Shown piece by piece: positions 1 to 10,028 of a stretch of DNA of 64,000 nucleotides (the stretch's first letter is position 1; each line of letters begins with the position of its first letter). The DNA comes from Candidatus Coproplasma stercoravium (lineage in GTDB: Bacteria; Bacillota; Clostridia; Christensenellales; Borkfalkiaceae): assembly GCA_018713165.1 (NCBI GenBank), contig DVFR01000032.1:1-64000 (forward strand), written 5' to 3'. Under the pieces are notes generated by a model, which was given only the letters and a program-made list of their open reading frames with translations, made no database searches and was not told where the DNA came from. A program made the translations under genes and the position numbers.

Positions 1-3000
1 TTGTCTTCGGGCTCGGAAATCGTCATTTCGTCGCCGCTGACTATAATATCAAGTCCGCCGTTCAACGCCTCGCCGCTGAGCGTGTTGCTCGTTATATTGT
101 AGTTAAGCGTTACGGTGCCGAGGCTGAGGTCTACTCCCGCAAACTCGCCGAGTATTTCGTCAAGGTCTGCCGTCGCCGTAAGGCCGCTTGCATTTGCCGC
201 AAGCTCCTTTACCATTGCGCCGAAATTGATATTGAGCAACTGCGAGATTATATCCGCAATTTCGTTGGTTTCGGGTTCTGTCGTTTCGCTGAGGGTTGCA
301 ACGCCGCTGCCCAGCAGTCCCTCTATCGTCGTCACTATCTCGGAGATATCGCAGTATACCTTTAAATCGCTGAAAGACTTGCCGAGTATGTTTGTTATGT
401 TAAGGTACGCAATGCCGTAGGTTCCTTCGGCGTATGCATAATATACGCTCGCTGCAAAGATTGTCTTTTCAGTATTTTTGAGCGTTATATCCGCCTTTGC
501 CGCGGTGTTCTTTATGCTTGCATAGCCCGTTACGTTGAGCGTTGCGCCGCTAAGCACAGGGTCGTAACCCGTTATTCCGTTGGCGTTGAGTACTGCCGCA
601 AGCGACTCGCCCTCAAGGTCAAGTCCTACCTTTACCGTGTTGCTGTTGAGAATGTCAAGCACGGAATTTATAAGGTCGTTGATATCGAGATATTCGTCCT
701 TTTCGGGCTGGGTGAGCGAAGCGGTTGAGCCGTATGCATATGCCTCTATGCCGAGCGAAGGCAGGCTGCCGTACAGCCAGCCGCCGTTTTGGTTGTAGTT
801 TTCAGCCTCGAAATCGCCGAGGTGATATTCGAGCGTTATATCGCCGACGGAGACGTCGCCGAGGAGCACCGCAAGCACGGAATCAACGTTGAGCGTTGCA
901 CCGATTACCGTGCCGTTGCCCTGTACTTCCTTTATTATGGAACCGAAATCGAGAGAGAGAATATCGTTGATAAGGGCGGCAATGTCGGTTGCGGAATCTT
1001 CGGCGAGTGCGGAAACCTCTGCGCTGCCGCCTTCGGAGCCGAACCGGGCGATAATTTTTTCTATCGCGGAGACGAGTTCGGATACGTTGCTGTAAGCCTT
1101 TACGTCGCATTCCGCGCCGAGAATATTTTTAATATTGAGATAAGCCGTGCCGTAATCGCCCGCGGAGGGGTCGATTTCGTAATAAACATCGGCGTTTAAA
1201 ACGTCGGAGTTGTCGCCGGCGCGGTAGATGCGCGCCTGAGCGCCCACGGTTACGCCGTTTATATCGACCGAGCCCGTAATTTCAAGGCGGAGGTCATCTA
1301 TGCTGCCGCCGAGGTCGGCAAGGTTGTAGTTTGCAAGCACGTCGGCGAGTTTATCGCCCTCAAGCGTAAGCTGAGCGCTTACGGTCTCTGAATTTAAAAG
1401 CTCGTAAAGGCTGTTCGCCGCAACAGTCAAATCGAAGGGCGAATCAGACTCTTCGTGCGAGATTGTCTCCGCCGACGAAGGCGTGAGCGCGAGCGAAAGA
1501 GATATGGGCGAACCGTTGTACGAAATGTTGCCGACAGAGGCGTTCGCAAAGGCATATGTGGTGCCGTTTTCGCCTTCGGACGAGGTAAAGTTGAGCTCAG
1601 CCGAAAGGCCTATCCCGAACAAATCGTCGAGGTTGAGCGCAATCGTCGCGCCGCCCTCCCTTTCGGTGAGCACGAGTCCGTTTAAGATATCTTCGAGCGA
1701 GAAACCCGAATCGGACGAAGTTTCCGCCAGAACTTCTGTATCGGACGAACCGCCGAGCGAAGATACCCAGTTTTCAAATTTGGAAATGAGCTGCGAGAAA
1801 TCGTTTATATTGACTTTGAGCGCGAAGTCGGAGGAATAATATCCGCTGACCTCGCCGTCTTTTAACTGTATGTACAAATCCTGGCTGTCGAACAAGCTGT
1901 CGGCAGAGAGCGCGAGGCGGACATCGAGCGCGCCTATCACGTCGGACGAACTGAACGCCGACATGGGCACGTTGAGATAAATTCTGCCGTAATATACGCT
2001 GTCGCCGAGCGTTACCGTTGCCTCGAACTGGTCGCCCGTGCCGTTTACCACGTCGGCAAAAGCCGTGCCGAGCAGCGTGAGCGCGTCGAGCTCGGGCTCG
2101 TCGCCGCCCGTTTCAATCTGGCCGACATACTGCGAATAGTAACTGTCGAAATAGTCGTAGTGCGCCTCGTCGAAGGTCTCCTGCTCGTACGAATAGGTCG
2201 TAGTCGTCTGAGAAGTGCTCGACATGGAGAATATATACGTTATTTCCGAAACTTCGGTCGCGTCAATTCTGAGCACGCGGTAGTTATCGTCGAAGGTAAA
2301 AGTTAAGGTTATGCTCTCGAACTCGGGAAGAGTGTCGAGCCCGCCGCGCGTCTGCATGGCGTACTGGTAGTAATACGCCGCCTTTTCGGCGTCGAGGTAG
2401 AAGGTCTGGCTGTATGTTCCGTCACCGTTTTCGACTACGTCGTCCCAGCTTAAAACGGTCTCTTCGTTGAGGATGTATACGGTCATTTCGGTGGAATACT
2501 GTCCGTATTTATACAGATACCCCTCTTTGTCGTAATACACGACGTCGTCGTTCCAGTTTGCGCCGGTGCCGGTGGTCGAACCGTTGACGGAGCCTGAGGA
2601 CGTGCGCATATAGACGCCCGCGCCCTCGCCGTTTGCGTTGCCGTCCGGCACGAAGCACGACTGCGTGCCCGCACCGGTAAAGCCGTATGTAAAATCGGAC
2701 GAGAGCATAATCCCGTCTTTATAATCTTTGAACGAATTGGTGTACTGCGTGGCAATGAGCGCCGTAGAGACGGTATTGGCCACCGAGTGATAATATTCCT
2801 GCCGGTCTAAAACATAGGCAAGATAACCGAGGGTATCGAGCCCGTCGGAGTGGAGCTGGGTATAGGTTGCACCCGACGGCAACTCCTTCCTTACGCTCAC
2901 GGTGTTGTCGGGCGCGTCGATAATTTTATCGCCGCTGAGGGCCGTGCTCAGTTTCCATATGCCGAGCACGCCGCCGACGGCAACTATAGCGCCGAGGACG

Positions 3001-3050
3001 CTGCAGAGAATGATTTTGAGTTTGTTGTGACTTTTCCTTAACTTAACCAT
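1..3050 (-). CDS. Large N-terminally membrane-anchored/secreted protein with internal ~250-aa repeats (partial, runs off window start)
   Basis: Open frame on minus strand from ATG at 3050 (MVKLRKSHNKLKIILCSVLGAIVAVGGVLGIWKL...) to the window edge; absent from the ORF track because it has no stop inside the window; N-terminal hydrophobic segment; related modules LYELLNSETVSAQLTLEGDKLADVL and VLDILNSNTVKVGLDLEGESLAAVL. Confidence 0.85.
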   Translation of the reverse strand, partial: MVKLRKSHNKLKIILCSVLGAIVAVGGVLGIWKLSTALSGDKIIDAPDNTVSVRKELPSGATYTQLHSDGLDTLGYLAYVLDRQEYYHSVANTVSTALIATQYTNSFKDYKDGIMLSSDFTYGFTGAGTQSCFVPDGNANGEGAGVYMRTSSGSVNGSTTGTGANWNDDVVYYDKEGYLYKYGQYSTEMTVYILNEETVLSWDDVVENGDGTYSQTFYLDAEKAAYYYQYAMQTRGGLDTLPEFESITLTFTFDDNYRVLRIDATEVSEITYIFSMSSTSQTTTTYSYEQETFDEAHYDYFDSYYSQYVGQIETGGDEPELDALTLLGTAFADVVNGTGDQFEATVTLGDSVYYGRIYLNVPMSAFSSSDVIGALDVRLALSADSLFDSQDLYIQLKDGEVSGYYSSDFALKVNINDFSQLISKFENWVSSLGGSSDTEVLAETSSDSGFSLEDILNGLVLTEREGGATIALNLDDLFGIGLSAELNFTSSEGENGTTYAFANASVGNISYNGSPISLSLALTPSSAETISHEESDSPFDLTVAANSLYELLNSETVSAQLTLEGDKLADVLANYNLADLGGSIDDLRLEITGSVDINGVTVGAQARIYRAGDNSDVLNADVYYEIDPSAGDYGTAYLNIKNILGAECDVKAYSNVSELVSAIEKIIARFGSEGGSAEVSALAEDSATDIAALINDILSLDFGSIIKEVQGNGTVIGATLNVDSVLAVLLGDVSVGDITLEYHLGDFEAENYNQNGGWLYGSLPSLGIEAYAYGSTASLTQPEKDEYLDINDLINSVLDILNSNTVKVGLDLEGESLAAVLNANGITGYDPVLSGATLNVTGYASIKNTAAKADITLKNTEKTIFAASVYYAYAEGTYGIAYLNITNILGKSFSDLKVYCDISEIVTTIEGLLGSGVATLSETTEPETNEIADIISQLLNINFGAMVKELAANASGLTATADLDEILGEFAGVDLSLGTVTLNYNITSNTLSGEALNGGLDIIVSGDEMTISEPED

Positions 3051-3306
3051 CTATTTTACCCTTTAAATTTTAACCGTAATTTTTATGCGGCGCACGTTTT
3101 GCCGCAATGCAAAAAGCGCTTCGTTTAAAGCGCATAACCATATTATATAGATTTATGATAGGGTTGTCAAATGAATGTGACAGATTGTAATAAAAAAGTA
3201 TTACATAATTTGTGATTATACATTACAAAATATGACAACATTTTTCAAAAAACGCGCCCGGCGAGGTTATATAATCGGAACGAACGGAAAGAAAAGGAGG
3301 AAAAAT

Positions 3307-4038
3307 TTGGCCGAAAAAATTTTTTTCAGGTCGGCAAAGGGCGGCGCGGGCGCAACGACGGTGTGCGCGGGGCTGGGGTTTGCGCTTGCGGCGGCGGGCG
3401 AAAGAACCCTGATTGTCGACGGCAACTACGAAAGCGGCTGCGCGCTTACGGTATGCGGCTGCGCCGACATGCAGGTTTTTACCGTTGCCGACTACAAAAA
3501 GGGCGCCTGCCGCGCAAAGCAGGCGACCGTTCAGCATCCGAAATATAAAGCTCTGTACGTAATGCCCACGCTCGGCTGCGACGACGGGGAGGCCGCCGAA
3601 CAGGCCGTGAAAGAGGTTGCCGAACTGTTCGACTTCGTGCTGTGCGACGAAACTGCGCAAAAAATCTGCACGAAGGCTTACGTCGTAACGGAACCTTACG
3701 CGCCCTCCATAAGGGCGGCCGACGCAAAGATATGCGCGCTTAAAGACGGCGGCGCGCGCGTTGCGGGGCTGATTGTGAACAAGGTGAACGGCGGGCTTAT
3801 ATTAAACGGCAGAACGGGCTACCCCGAGGAGATTGCAAAGGCGCTGAACGTGCCGCTGTTTGCCGTTTTTCCCGAGGACATGGAGCTGACGACGGGCGAA
3901 TGGCGGGCGTACAGCATGAAGTATTACAAGCTCGCCGCGGCGAGGCTGAAAGGTAAAAACGTAAAACTACCCTATCCCGAGGCGGGATATACGGGCGCCG
4001 GCGGATATTTCCGGCGCAAAATGAGGGAAAAAATATGA
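3307..4038 (+). CDS. MinD/ParA-like P-loop ATPase with atypical Walker A (KGGAGATT)
   Basis: AGGAGG at 3295-3300, 6 nt before TTG at 3307, in frame with ORF 3232..4038; MinD-like fold motifs; C-terminal basic/hydrophobic segment GGYFRRKMREKI. Confidence 0.7.
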   Translation: MAEKIFFRSAKGGAGATTVCAGLGFALAAAGERTLIVDGNYESGCALTVCGCADMQVFTVADYKKGACRAKQATVQHPKYKALYVMPTLGCDDGEAAEQAVKEVAELFDFVLCDETAQKICTKAYVVTEPYAPSIRAADAKICALKDGGARVAGLIVNKVNGGLILNGRTGYPEEIAKALNVPLFAVFPEDMELTTGEWRAYSMKYYKLAAARLKGKNVKLPYPEAGYTGAGGYFRRKMREKI

Positions 4039-4250
4039 AAATCCGTTCCAACGGGCTTGTTTCGCTCGACAGGGAAATAATGACCGAGACCGAGCGCGGA
4101 CTTTTTAAGCGCGACGTCATGAAGGTTGCGGGGGAATACTTCGAGACGGACGGCGAAGCCGACGTCGACATCACCAAAACGCCGAACGGCCTCTCTGTAT
4201 GCGTGCTGTTCAAGGCGCGGAGAATCAAAAAAATATGGAGCCCGCAATAA
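4035..4250 (+). CDS. MinE-like cell division topological specificity factor
   Basis: 71 aa; LFKRDVMKVAGEYFETDGEADVDITKTPNGLSVCVLF resembles the MinE C-terminal region; 4-nt overlap with upstream MinD-like gene. Confidence 0.6.
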   Translation: MKIRSNGLVSLDREIMTETERGLFKRDVMKVAGEYFETDGEADVDITKTPNGLSVCVLFKARRIKKIWSPQ

Positions 4251-4317
4251 ATAATTTTTAATTGAATTTTTAATATTAAAATTATTAATTTTTTAATTCG
4301 GTTTATAAACCGTAAAA

Positions 4318-4356
4318 AGCCCTGCGGGCGCCCGTTTTATGGGCGCCCGCAGGGCT
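4318..4356. terminator. Strong bidirectional Rho-independent terminator
   Basis: agccctgcgggcgccc-loop-gggcgcccgcagggct perfect 16-bp stem flanked by A/T runs; between convergent genes. Confidence 0.9.
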
Positions 4357-4450
4357 AAAAAAATTAATTATTTTTTAATTTTATGCAGCAATAAAAGCCG
4401 AAATTATTTTAAAAATAAAATATATTTTTCACAGCAAAGAATTTCGTTTT

Positions 4451-5764
4451 TCAGCCGTATATCATGCCGACGGCAAGGCGCAGCTCTTCCCCGTCGCCCG
4501 AGAGAGGCAGCGGAGCCGAAACAAGATTGCAGCCGTCGGACTGCGAGAGCCCCTTGTCGTGTATGCTTTCGCCGTTCGGCCAGTAAATCTGGTGGGTGGT
4601 GAGTTTGAGCGCTTCGCCCGTGACATATTCGTACGTCGTCTGCATAATGCCCTTGCCGTACGTCCTGCCGCTCTTTGCCTCCTCTGCGGTGAGCCCCATC
4701 GCGGAGAGGTATTCCTGCGAATATTCCGAAATATATATATCGCCGTAACCTGCAATGCCGTAGCTGACGAGCACGCCTGTGAGAGCTTCGGAGGCGCTGG
4801 CCGTACTGCCGTTTGCAAGTATATACACGTCGATATCTTCGGGGAGGGTATACTGCGAAGAATAGCTCTCCGCCTCGTAAACCTTTTCGTCGCCGCTTTT
4901 TGAACGCGCCACGAGCGCAGTTTTGCCCGCCGCGGAGGGGAAACACCCCGCAATTTTCTGCATTACGCTTACAGAGCCGCCCCCGTTGTTCCTCAAATCG
5001 AGAACGAGCGAAGTCAGACCGAGCTCGTTGAACTTCTCCACAGCCGTCTTAAACTGCTGCGGCGCGCCGCCGTAGAACTGCGAAAGCGAAATGTACGCCG
5101 CGCCTTCGGGCAGGTATGATATGGCGTCGCCCTCGGTTTCGGTCATCTGCAGGGCGTCGCTGCCCGTAAAAGTCCACGCGCTGTCGTTCGTTGCCATAAA
5201 AACATAGCTTGCAGAATATACTTCCTTTGCAATGGTGCAGCTCTTGCCCGAAGCGCATACAAACTCCGCCTCCTCTCCGTCGGCAAGCGACGAGACGAAG
5301 GATGAAAAATCGGAGGACGAACCGAAATCGGTGCGTACGCCGTCCTTTACACCGTATAATACAACGTCGCCGGAGCGCAGCCCCGCGCGGTATGCGGGAG
5401 AGTTGCCCACACAGCTTATAATGGTTATTCCGCTGCCCGGGATATATGAATAGGATACGCCCAGCCCGCTCTTTACTCCTGCGTTCGACTGCTGCTGCGC
5501 GGCATACTCCTCGGCTGTATAATACTCCGAATATATATCGAGGTATTCGTCGACGAGCGCGTCGATTGCAATCTCGTCGGCGGACGACGCGTCGACGTCC
5601 TTATAATAGTGGTCGGCGATAACTCCGAGCACCCAGTCGTACGAAGTGGAGCCGACGGCGCCCCTCGTCCAGTAACCCGCCAGAAAAACCAGCGCGAGCA
5701 CCGCCGCGGCAAGGAGAGCGGCCGCAACGGAAATTATTATCTTTTTAGTCTTTGCATTTTTCAT
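4451..5764 (-). CDS. S41 family C-terminal processing peptidase (PDZ domain)
   Basis: Signal anchor; PDZ-like GITIISCVGNSPAYRAGLRSGDVVL; S41 motifs LVLDLRNNGGGS, NGSTASASE, TYGKGIMQ. Confidence 0.9.
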   Translation of the reverse strand: MKNAKTKKIIISVAAALLAAAVLALVFLAGYWTRGAVGSTSYDWVLGVIADHYYKDVDASSADEIAIDALVDEYLDIYSEYYTAEEYAAQQQSNAGVKSGLGVSYSYIPGSGITIISCVGNSPAYRAGLRSGDVVLYGVKDGVRTDFGSSSDFSSFVSSLADGEEAEFVCASGKSCTIAKEVYSASYVFMATNDSAWTFTGSDALQMTETEGDAISYLPEGAAYISLSQFYGGAPQQFKTAVEKFNELGLTSLVLDLRNNGGGSVSVMQKIAGCFPSAAGKTALVARSKSGDEKVYEAESYSSQYTLPEDIDVYILANGSTASASEALTGVLVSYGIAGYGDIYISEYSQEYLSAMGLTAEEAKSGRTYGKGIMQTTYEYVTGEALKLTTHQIYWPNGESIHDKGLSQSDGCNLVSAPLPLSGDGEELRLAVGMIYG

Positions 5765-5767
5765 TTT

Positions 5768-6136
5768 TTACTTTCTGTTGTTGCGCCGGTATACCTTATA
5801 TAAAATTCTGAATGCCACCGCTTCGTCGAAGGAACGCACGTCGAGCCCCGTCGTGCGCTTTATTTTATCCAGACGGTACATCATCGTGTTGCGGTGCATA
5901 TAAAGTTCGCGCGCGGCGGCGGAAACGTTGAGGCTGCACCTTATAAAACATTCGGCCGTAGTCATAAGCTCAGCATCCGAAAACACCCTTCTCAGTCCCT
6001 TCACGTCGCACATTTCCATCAGCTTTCCGGCGCTTTCGTCGCTTATTTCCGACGCTATTTCGCCGAGCGTCTTTTCGAGCAGACTTTCCTCGGAACCGGT
6101 GACGGAAGTATCGGACATGCGCATTTCATCTTCCAT
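5768..6136 (-). CDS. PucR-type C-terminal helix-turn-helix regulator
   Basis: ECFIRCSLNVSAAARELYMHRNTMMYRLDKIKRTTGLDVRSFDEAVAFRI typical of the PucR HTH. Confidence 0.8.
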   Translation of the reverse strand: MEDEMRMSDTSVTGSEESLLEKTLGEIASEISDESAGKLMEMCDVKGLRRVFSDAELMTTAECFIRCSLNVSAAARELYMHRNTMMYRLDKIKRTTGLDVRSFDEAVAFRILYKVYRRNNRK

Positions 6137-6643
6137 AGTTAACGCCTCCTGTATTATTAATTATACTACGAAATTAGCCGGCAAGCAAGAAACGGGACGA
6201 AATATGCGCGAAAACGACTTGAAAATGTCGTGAATTTTTGGTTCATGTTGGTAAAAAGCGTGAAATCGCGGCGAAAATACAAACTTCTTCCGCCGTAGCC
6301 GCGCCCACCCTTCGACGCGGGCGCGGCCGCCCGCTGAAAGTCCGCGCAAAGATTGCCGGCAGACAAAAAAGGGGGCACATATGCCGCAGCAAGCCTTTTC
6401 CGTGCGCATTTGCTGCACGAAAAGCCGAGCTTTAAGCGGAATACAATTTTTTTACCGCACAATATTAACTTTGCCCTTGACAGAATATAATTTTTGTATT
6501 AAAATATATTATAGACAAATGGTAGCGGGAAACTGTACCCTTCGTTCCGCCGTCACCGCGGTGCGCGGCGAAAAGTTCACCAAACCCCAGAAACTAAAAA
6601 AATATTTTTTAGCGCTCAAAACCACTACTGACGGAGATTTATT

Positions 6644-8116
6644 ATGAGTACGACAAAAACAAGCAAAAAGTATTTATCTGTAGTAACGTACTGCATAGCG
6701 CTCGTTTGCCTTCTGCTCGGGCTGTTCCTCCCCCTCTATAACGGCGACGGACTGCTCTTTATGGCAATACCCCAGGCGTTCTGCACGACGTTCGGCATCA
6801 CGGGCGATATCCCCGGGGAAGCGCTTTCGCGTACGTTCGAAGTAACGTTTGCAGGCGCGGGAACTTATGACTTTGCTCCCCTCCTCGTAACGCTGTACGC
6901 TGTAATCGCGGCTATCGGCATCATAATGCTCATTCCCGTATTTGCATGCAAAACCACCAAAAAGGGCGCCAACGTATGCGCATATATAGTTGAAGTGGCT
7001 GCGGCAGTGGTTCTGTTCGTTTATGCCCTTCTTCAGGTTCTCGCATACATCGACGGCACATACGGCGAAAACGCATGGGACTACGGCGTGGTTCACATCG
7101 CGCTCGGCGGCACGCTCCTCATGCTCATCATTCAGTCTCTCGGCTACAAGAAGGGTTCGGGCGTCGTTAAACTCGTCGTTACCGTTCTCGGCGCAGTCGG
7201 CGTTCTCTGCCTGCTCAACATACCCAAGCTGTTCAAGCTCAGCACCACCACCCTCTTCGACGGCAACCTCTTCATCGGTTACTTCACGGGTGCGTTCGGC
7301 ATCGAAGCGGTTAACAGCCTCGTAGGCACGGGCATCACCAACCTCTTCGGCGATTCGCTTGCACAGATGGTTGCATGCATAGCCGTAGGCTGCGGCGGTC
7401 TGCTTGCAATCGGCAACCTCGCGTTCGACATCATCGCTCTCGGCGCAGACACCAAGAAAGGCACTCTCGTATTCGACGTAATCAGGTACCTCATTCAGAC
7501 TATCCTGCTCATCCTCGGCGTGGTTATGCTCTTCGTAATCGACAACGACGTAACCCCCGGACTTCTTATGTATATCCTTCTTGCGGTTGCTCTTATACAG
7601 CTTATAATAGCTTCCGTAAGGTGCGGCGTTTACAAACCCGCCAAAAAGGCTGAAAGCTCCTACACCGGCGTTGCTCCCGTCGCATACGTTGACGACACCG
7701 TTGCTGCGAACGCTCCCGTTCCCCAGCAGCAGCCCGCATATGCACAGCCTCAGCAGCCCGCATACGTTCAGCCCGTATATCTCCAGCCCGTATACGCAGC
7801 TCCCGCGGCTCCCGCGGCGGCAGCCCAGCCTGCTCCCCAGGCTCACCAGGGCGAAGTCGTTTACACGGCTAAGGAAGTATATCACGGCCCCAGCGATTCG
7901 TTCATAGCAAGGCTTTCCGAGAGCGAAAAGATTGAGTTCTCCAAGCTCTTCTTAGAGAAGATTAACGGCCCCTATGCAAACGTTCCCGACTATGTAGTCG
8001 GCGGCGACAACAAGGATTTCTTCACCTCGATATTCATCTATCTCGGCAAGTTCCGTTCGCTCATCTCCGACGGGCTTATGAACAAGATTTATAACGAGCT
8101 CAACCTCTTAAGCTGA
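6644..8116 (+). CDS. Polytopic membrane protein with Ala/Pro/Gln-rich linker and conserved-looking C-terminal domain
   Basis: 490 aa; multiple hydrophobic helices; linker APVPQQQPAYAQPQQPAYVQP...; followed by terminator. Confidence 0.75.
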   Translation: MSTTKTSKKYLSVVTYCIALVCLLLGLFLPLYNGDGLLFMAIPQAFCTTFGITGDIPGEALSRTFEVTFAGAGTYDFAPLLVTLYAVIAAIGIIMLIPVFACKTTKKGANVCAYIVEVAAAVVLFVYALLQVLAYIDGTYGENAWDYGVVHIALGGTLLMLIIQSLGYKKGSGVVKLVVTVLGAVGVLCLLNIPKLFKLSTTTLFDGNLFIGYFTGAFGIEAVNSLVGTGITNLFGDSLAQMVACIAVGCGGLLAIGNLAFDIIALGADTKKGTLVFDVIRYLIQTILLILGVVMLFVIDNDVTPGLLMYILLAVALIQLIIASVRCGVYKPAKKAESSYTGVAPVAYVDDTVAANAPVPQQQPAYAQPQQPAYVQPVYLQPVYAAPAAPAAAAQPAPQAHQGEVVYTAKEVYHGPSDSFIARLSESEKIEFSKLFLEKINGPYANVPDYVVGGDNKDFFTSIFIYLGKFRSLISDGLMNKIYNELNLLS

Positions 8117-8130
8117 GGTTAAACGAAAAA

Positions 8131-8159
8131 GGCTCCGCGGCAAAGCGGAGCCTTTTTTT
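8131..8159 (+). terminator. Rho-independent terminator
   Basis: ggctccgc-ggcaaa-gcggagcc followed by T7. Confidence 0.9.
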
Positions 8160-8326
8160 GAACTTTTAATTGTGTGCCGCCACACTTTCGCGATTTGTAT
8201 GGCGGGATTTCAACGACGATGAACGGCAAACGGCAAGACGTGCAAAAGCTTCTCGCAGGTCGTAAGGTAAAACCGCCTTGCCCGGTCACCGTTCGCGCTC
8301 TGAATTATGCACTCACCCGCCTCGCC

Positions 8327-9502
8327 TTATCCGCCGTTTGCGGCAAAGCGACGGGGTTCCGCGCTTACTCCTCTTCGAAAAGTATGAGCCAGTCGGAGGT
8401 CGCCCTTGTAAGTATAGACCATATAATAGTTATCGCCGCCAAAGGCGCAGATATAGTGAGAAAGAATTTTATTGTTCAGAACAGTTTCGTTCATCGGTCG
8501 GCCTTTGGTAAAATTCAGCCGCTTCATGATAGCGAACAGATACTGAACCTCCGCGCCGCCGGGCGAATGCAGCGCGTATTCCCACGTTTCGCGGCAGCCG
8601 TACGCGCCGCGCCCGTCTTTGCTGAACTGGATAATCGCGTTGTTCCCGTATGTAAAGCCGCACGCGCCCGCAAGTACCGACCAATACATATACCTGCGCA
8701 CGTGCCTTGCCTCCCAATAGGGTTCCATAGGGTCGTGCAGCCCCTGCACTATCCCCTCGTAAGAGGGCTCGGCGTCGAGGCAGGGCTTTTTTATTTTGTA
8801 CGAGAAATTTTTGAGCACGTACTTGTAGTTGTCCTCGCCGAACGCGTCCTCGTTTTGCAGGTTATTGTCGTCCCACGATGACAGAGTAAGCTGGTCGTAG
8901 CGGCGGTGACCCGACTGGAACATGTTGAAGTCGAGCCACGGCGCGTCGTTAAACCACAGGTATGAACCCGTTCTGCCGAACGGGTGAAAGGTGACGAGCT
9001 TTTCGGGCGTGTTTTCTTTAAGTTTTTTGCCTATTTTATCAAACAGCGCAAAATTCACGTCACCCCTCACGTCGCCGCCGACCACCCAGATAACGTTATC
9101 GTATTTGCCCAGCCGCCTGCTCACCAAATCCACGTATTCCATGATTTCCTCTTCGGTCATGAGCGCATTTTTGACAAGGCTCCCCCAGAGCAGCAAAACA
9201 GCAAAGTACATTCCGAGCGAAGCCGCATACTCCAGAGCGAACGACACCTTTGCGAAATACTCTTCCGAATAAACGTCGGCTCTTTCGTGCGGCATCTCGT
9301 TTATGTCGCGGCTCTTGTCGCTTGAATAGTTGAGGACGACCTGTATGACGTTGTAACCGAGCAGGCTCCTGTTTTTAAGATAGCGCGCAATCTCCTCTCT
9401 TCCGAGATTATAAAACATCAGCCACGCGGTATCGCCCTGCCAATAGAACGGACTGCCGTCTTTATAGATATAATTTCCCTTTATCTGCAACATAAGTTGC
9501 AT
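8327..9502 (-). CDS. DUF4038/apiosidase-like glycoside hydrolase
   Basis: LQIKGNYIYKDGSPFYWQGDTAWLMFYNL..., GKYDNVIWVVGGDVRGD, LDAEPSYEG motifs; start reassigned to an internal Met. Confidence 0.75.
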   Translation of the reverse strand: MQLMLQIKGNYIYKDGSPFYWQGDTAWLMFYNLGREEIARYLKNRSLLGYNVIQVVLNYSSDKSRDINEMPHERADVYSEEYFAKVSFALEYAASLGMYFAVLLLWGSLVKNALMTEEEIMEYVDLVSRRLGKYDNVIWVVGGDVRGDVNFALFDKIGKKLKENTPEKLVTFHPFGRTGSYLWFNDAPWLDFNMFQSGHRRYDQLTLSSWDDNNLQNEDAFGEDNYKYVLKNFSYKIKKPCLDAEPSYEGIVQGLHDPMEPYWEARHVRRYMYWSVLAGACGFTYGNNAIIQFSKDGRGAYGCRETWEYALHSPGGAEVQYLFAIMKRLNFTKGRPMNETVLNNKILSHYICAFGGDNYYMVYTYKGDLRLAHTFRRGVSAEPRRFAANGG

Positions 9503-9580
9503 CCTCCGCGGTTTGTTTGTATACATAATACATTGCGGCGGGATATAAGTCAATATTCAGCGATTATTTTTAAAAATAAA

Positions 9581-9624
9581 AGCGCGGCGCGCCTTGCAGA
9601 AAATTTTGCAAGGCGCGCCGCGCT
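9581..9624. terminator. Rho-independent terminator
   Basis: agcgcggcgcgccttgca ... tgcaaggcgcgccgcgct followed by T6. Confidence 0.9.
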
Positions 9625-9659
9625 TTTTTCACGCTGTCTGCAAATAGCAGACGGTAAAT

Positions 9660-10028
9660 TTATTTATCGTGACGCTTTATATATACCTTTACCGAGCAGC
9701 CGTCGGAAAATACGTTGCCCGAGCAGATAGTTTTTACTATATAAAAACCTCTCCCGCTCTCCGCAAAGACATCGGGGAGCGTTGCGGCGACCTTTGTGCC
9801 GTCGGTGTTTTCCGAAGAAACGCAGATGACGATGTTGTCCGCGTTTACCCCGCCTTCGAAGTTCGCTGTTTCGCCGAGATGGCGAATCACGTTGGTTATG
9901 AGTTCGCAGGAAACAAGGCGGCTGTCGAATACGTCGTCATCGGTAACGCCGAAACTGCGCAGAAATTCCAGAAAGGGTTTCAGGCAGTCGTTCATATTCT
10001 TTAAATTGTCCACCTTGAAAGTAATCAT
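9660..10028 (-). CDS. RsbW-like HATPase_c anti-sigma factor/serine kinase
   Basis: N-box CELITNVIRH and ESGRGFYIV G2-like motif; overlaps sigma gene by 4 nt. Confidence 0.7.
   Translation of the reverse strand: MITFKVDNLKNMNDCLKPFLEFLRSFGVTDDDVFDSRLVSCELITNVIRHLGETANFEGGVNADNIVICVSSENTDGTKVAATLPDVFAESGRGFYIVKTICSGNVFSDGCSVKVYIKRHDK

Noticed and set aside
1-1839. Plus-strand ORFs 115-420, 789-1199, 1483-1839
   Set aside because: All antisense to the continuous minus-strand ORF that runs from 3050 off the window start.
6674-7885. 403-aa minus-strand ORF
   Set aside because: Antisense to the 6644..8116 membrane protein; mirror-frame artefact.
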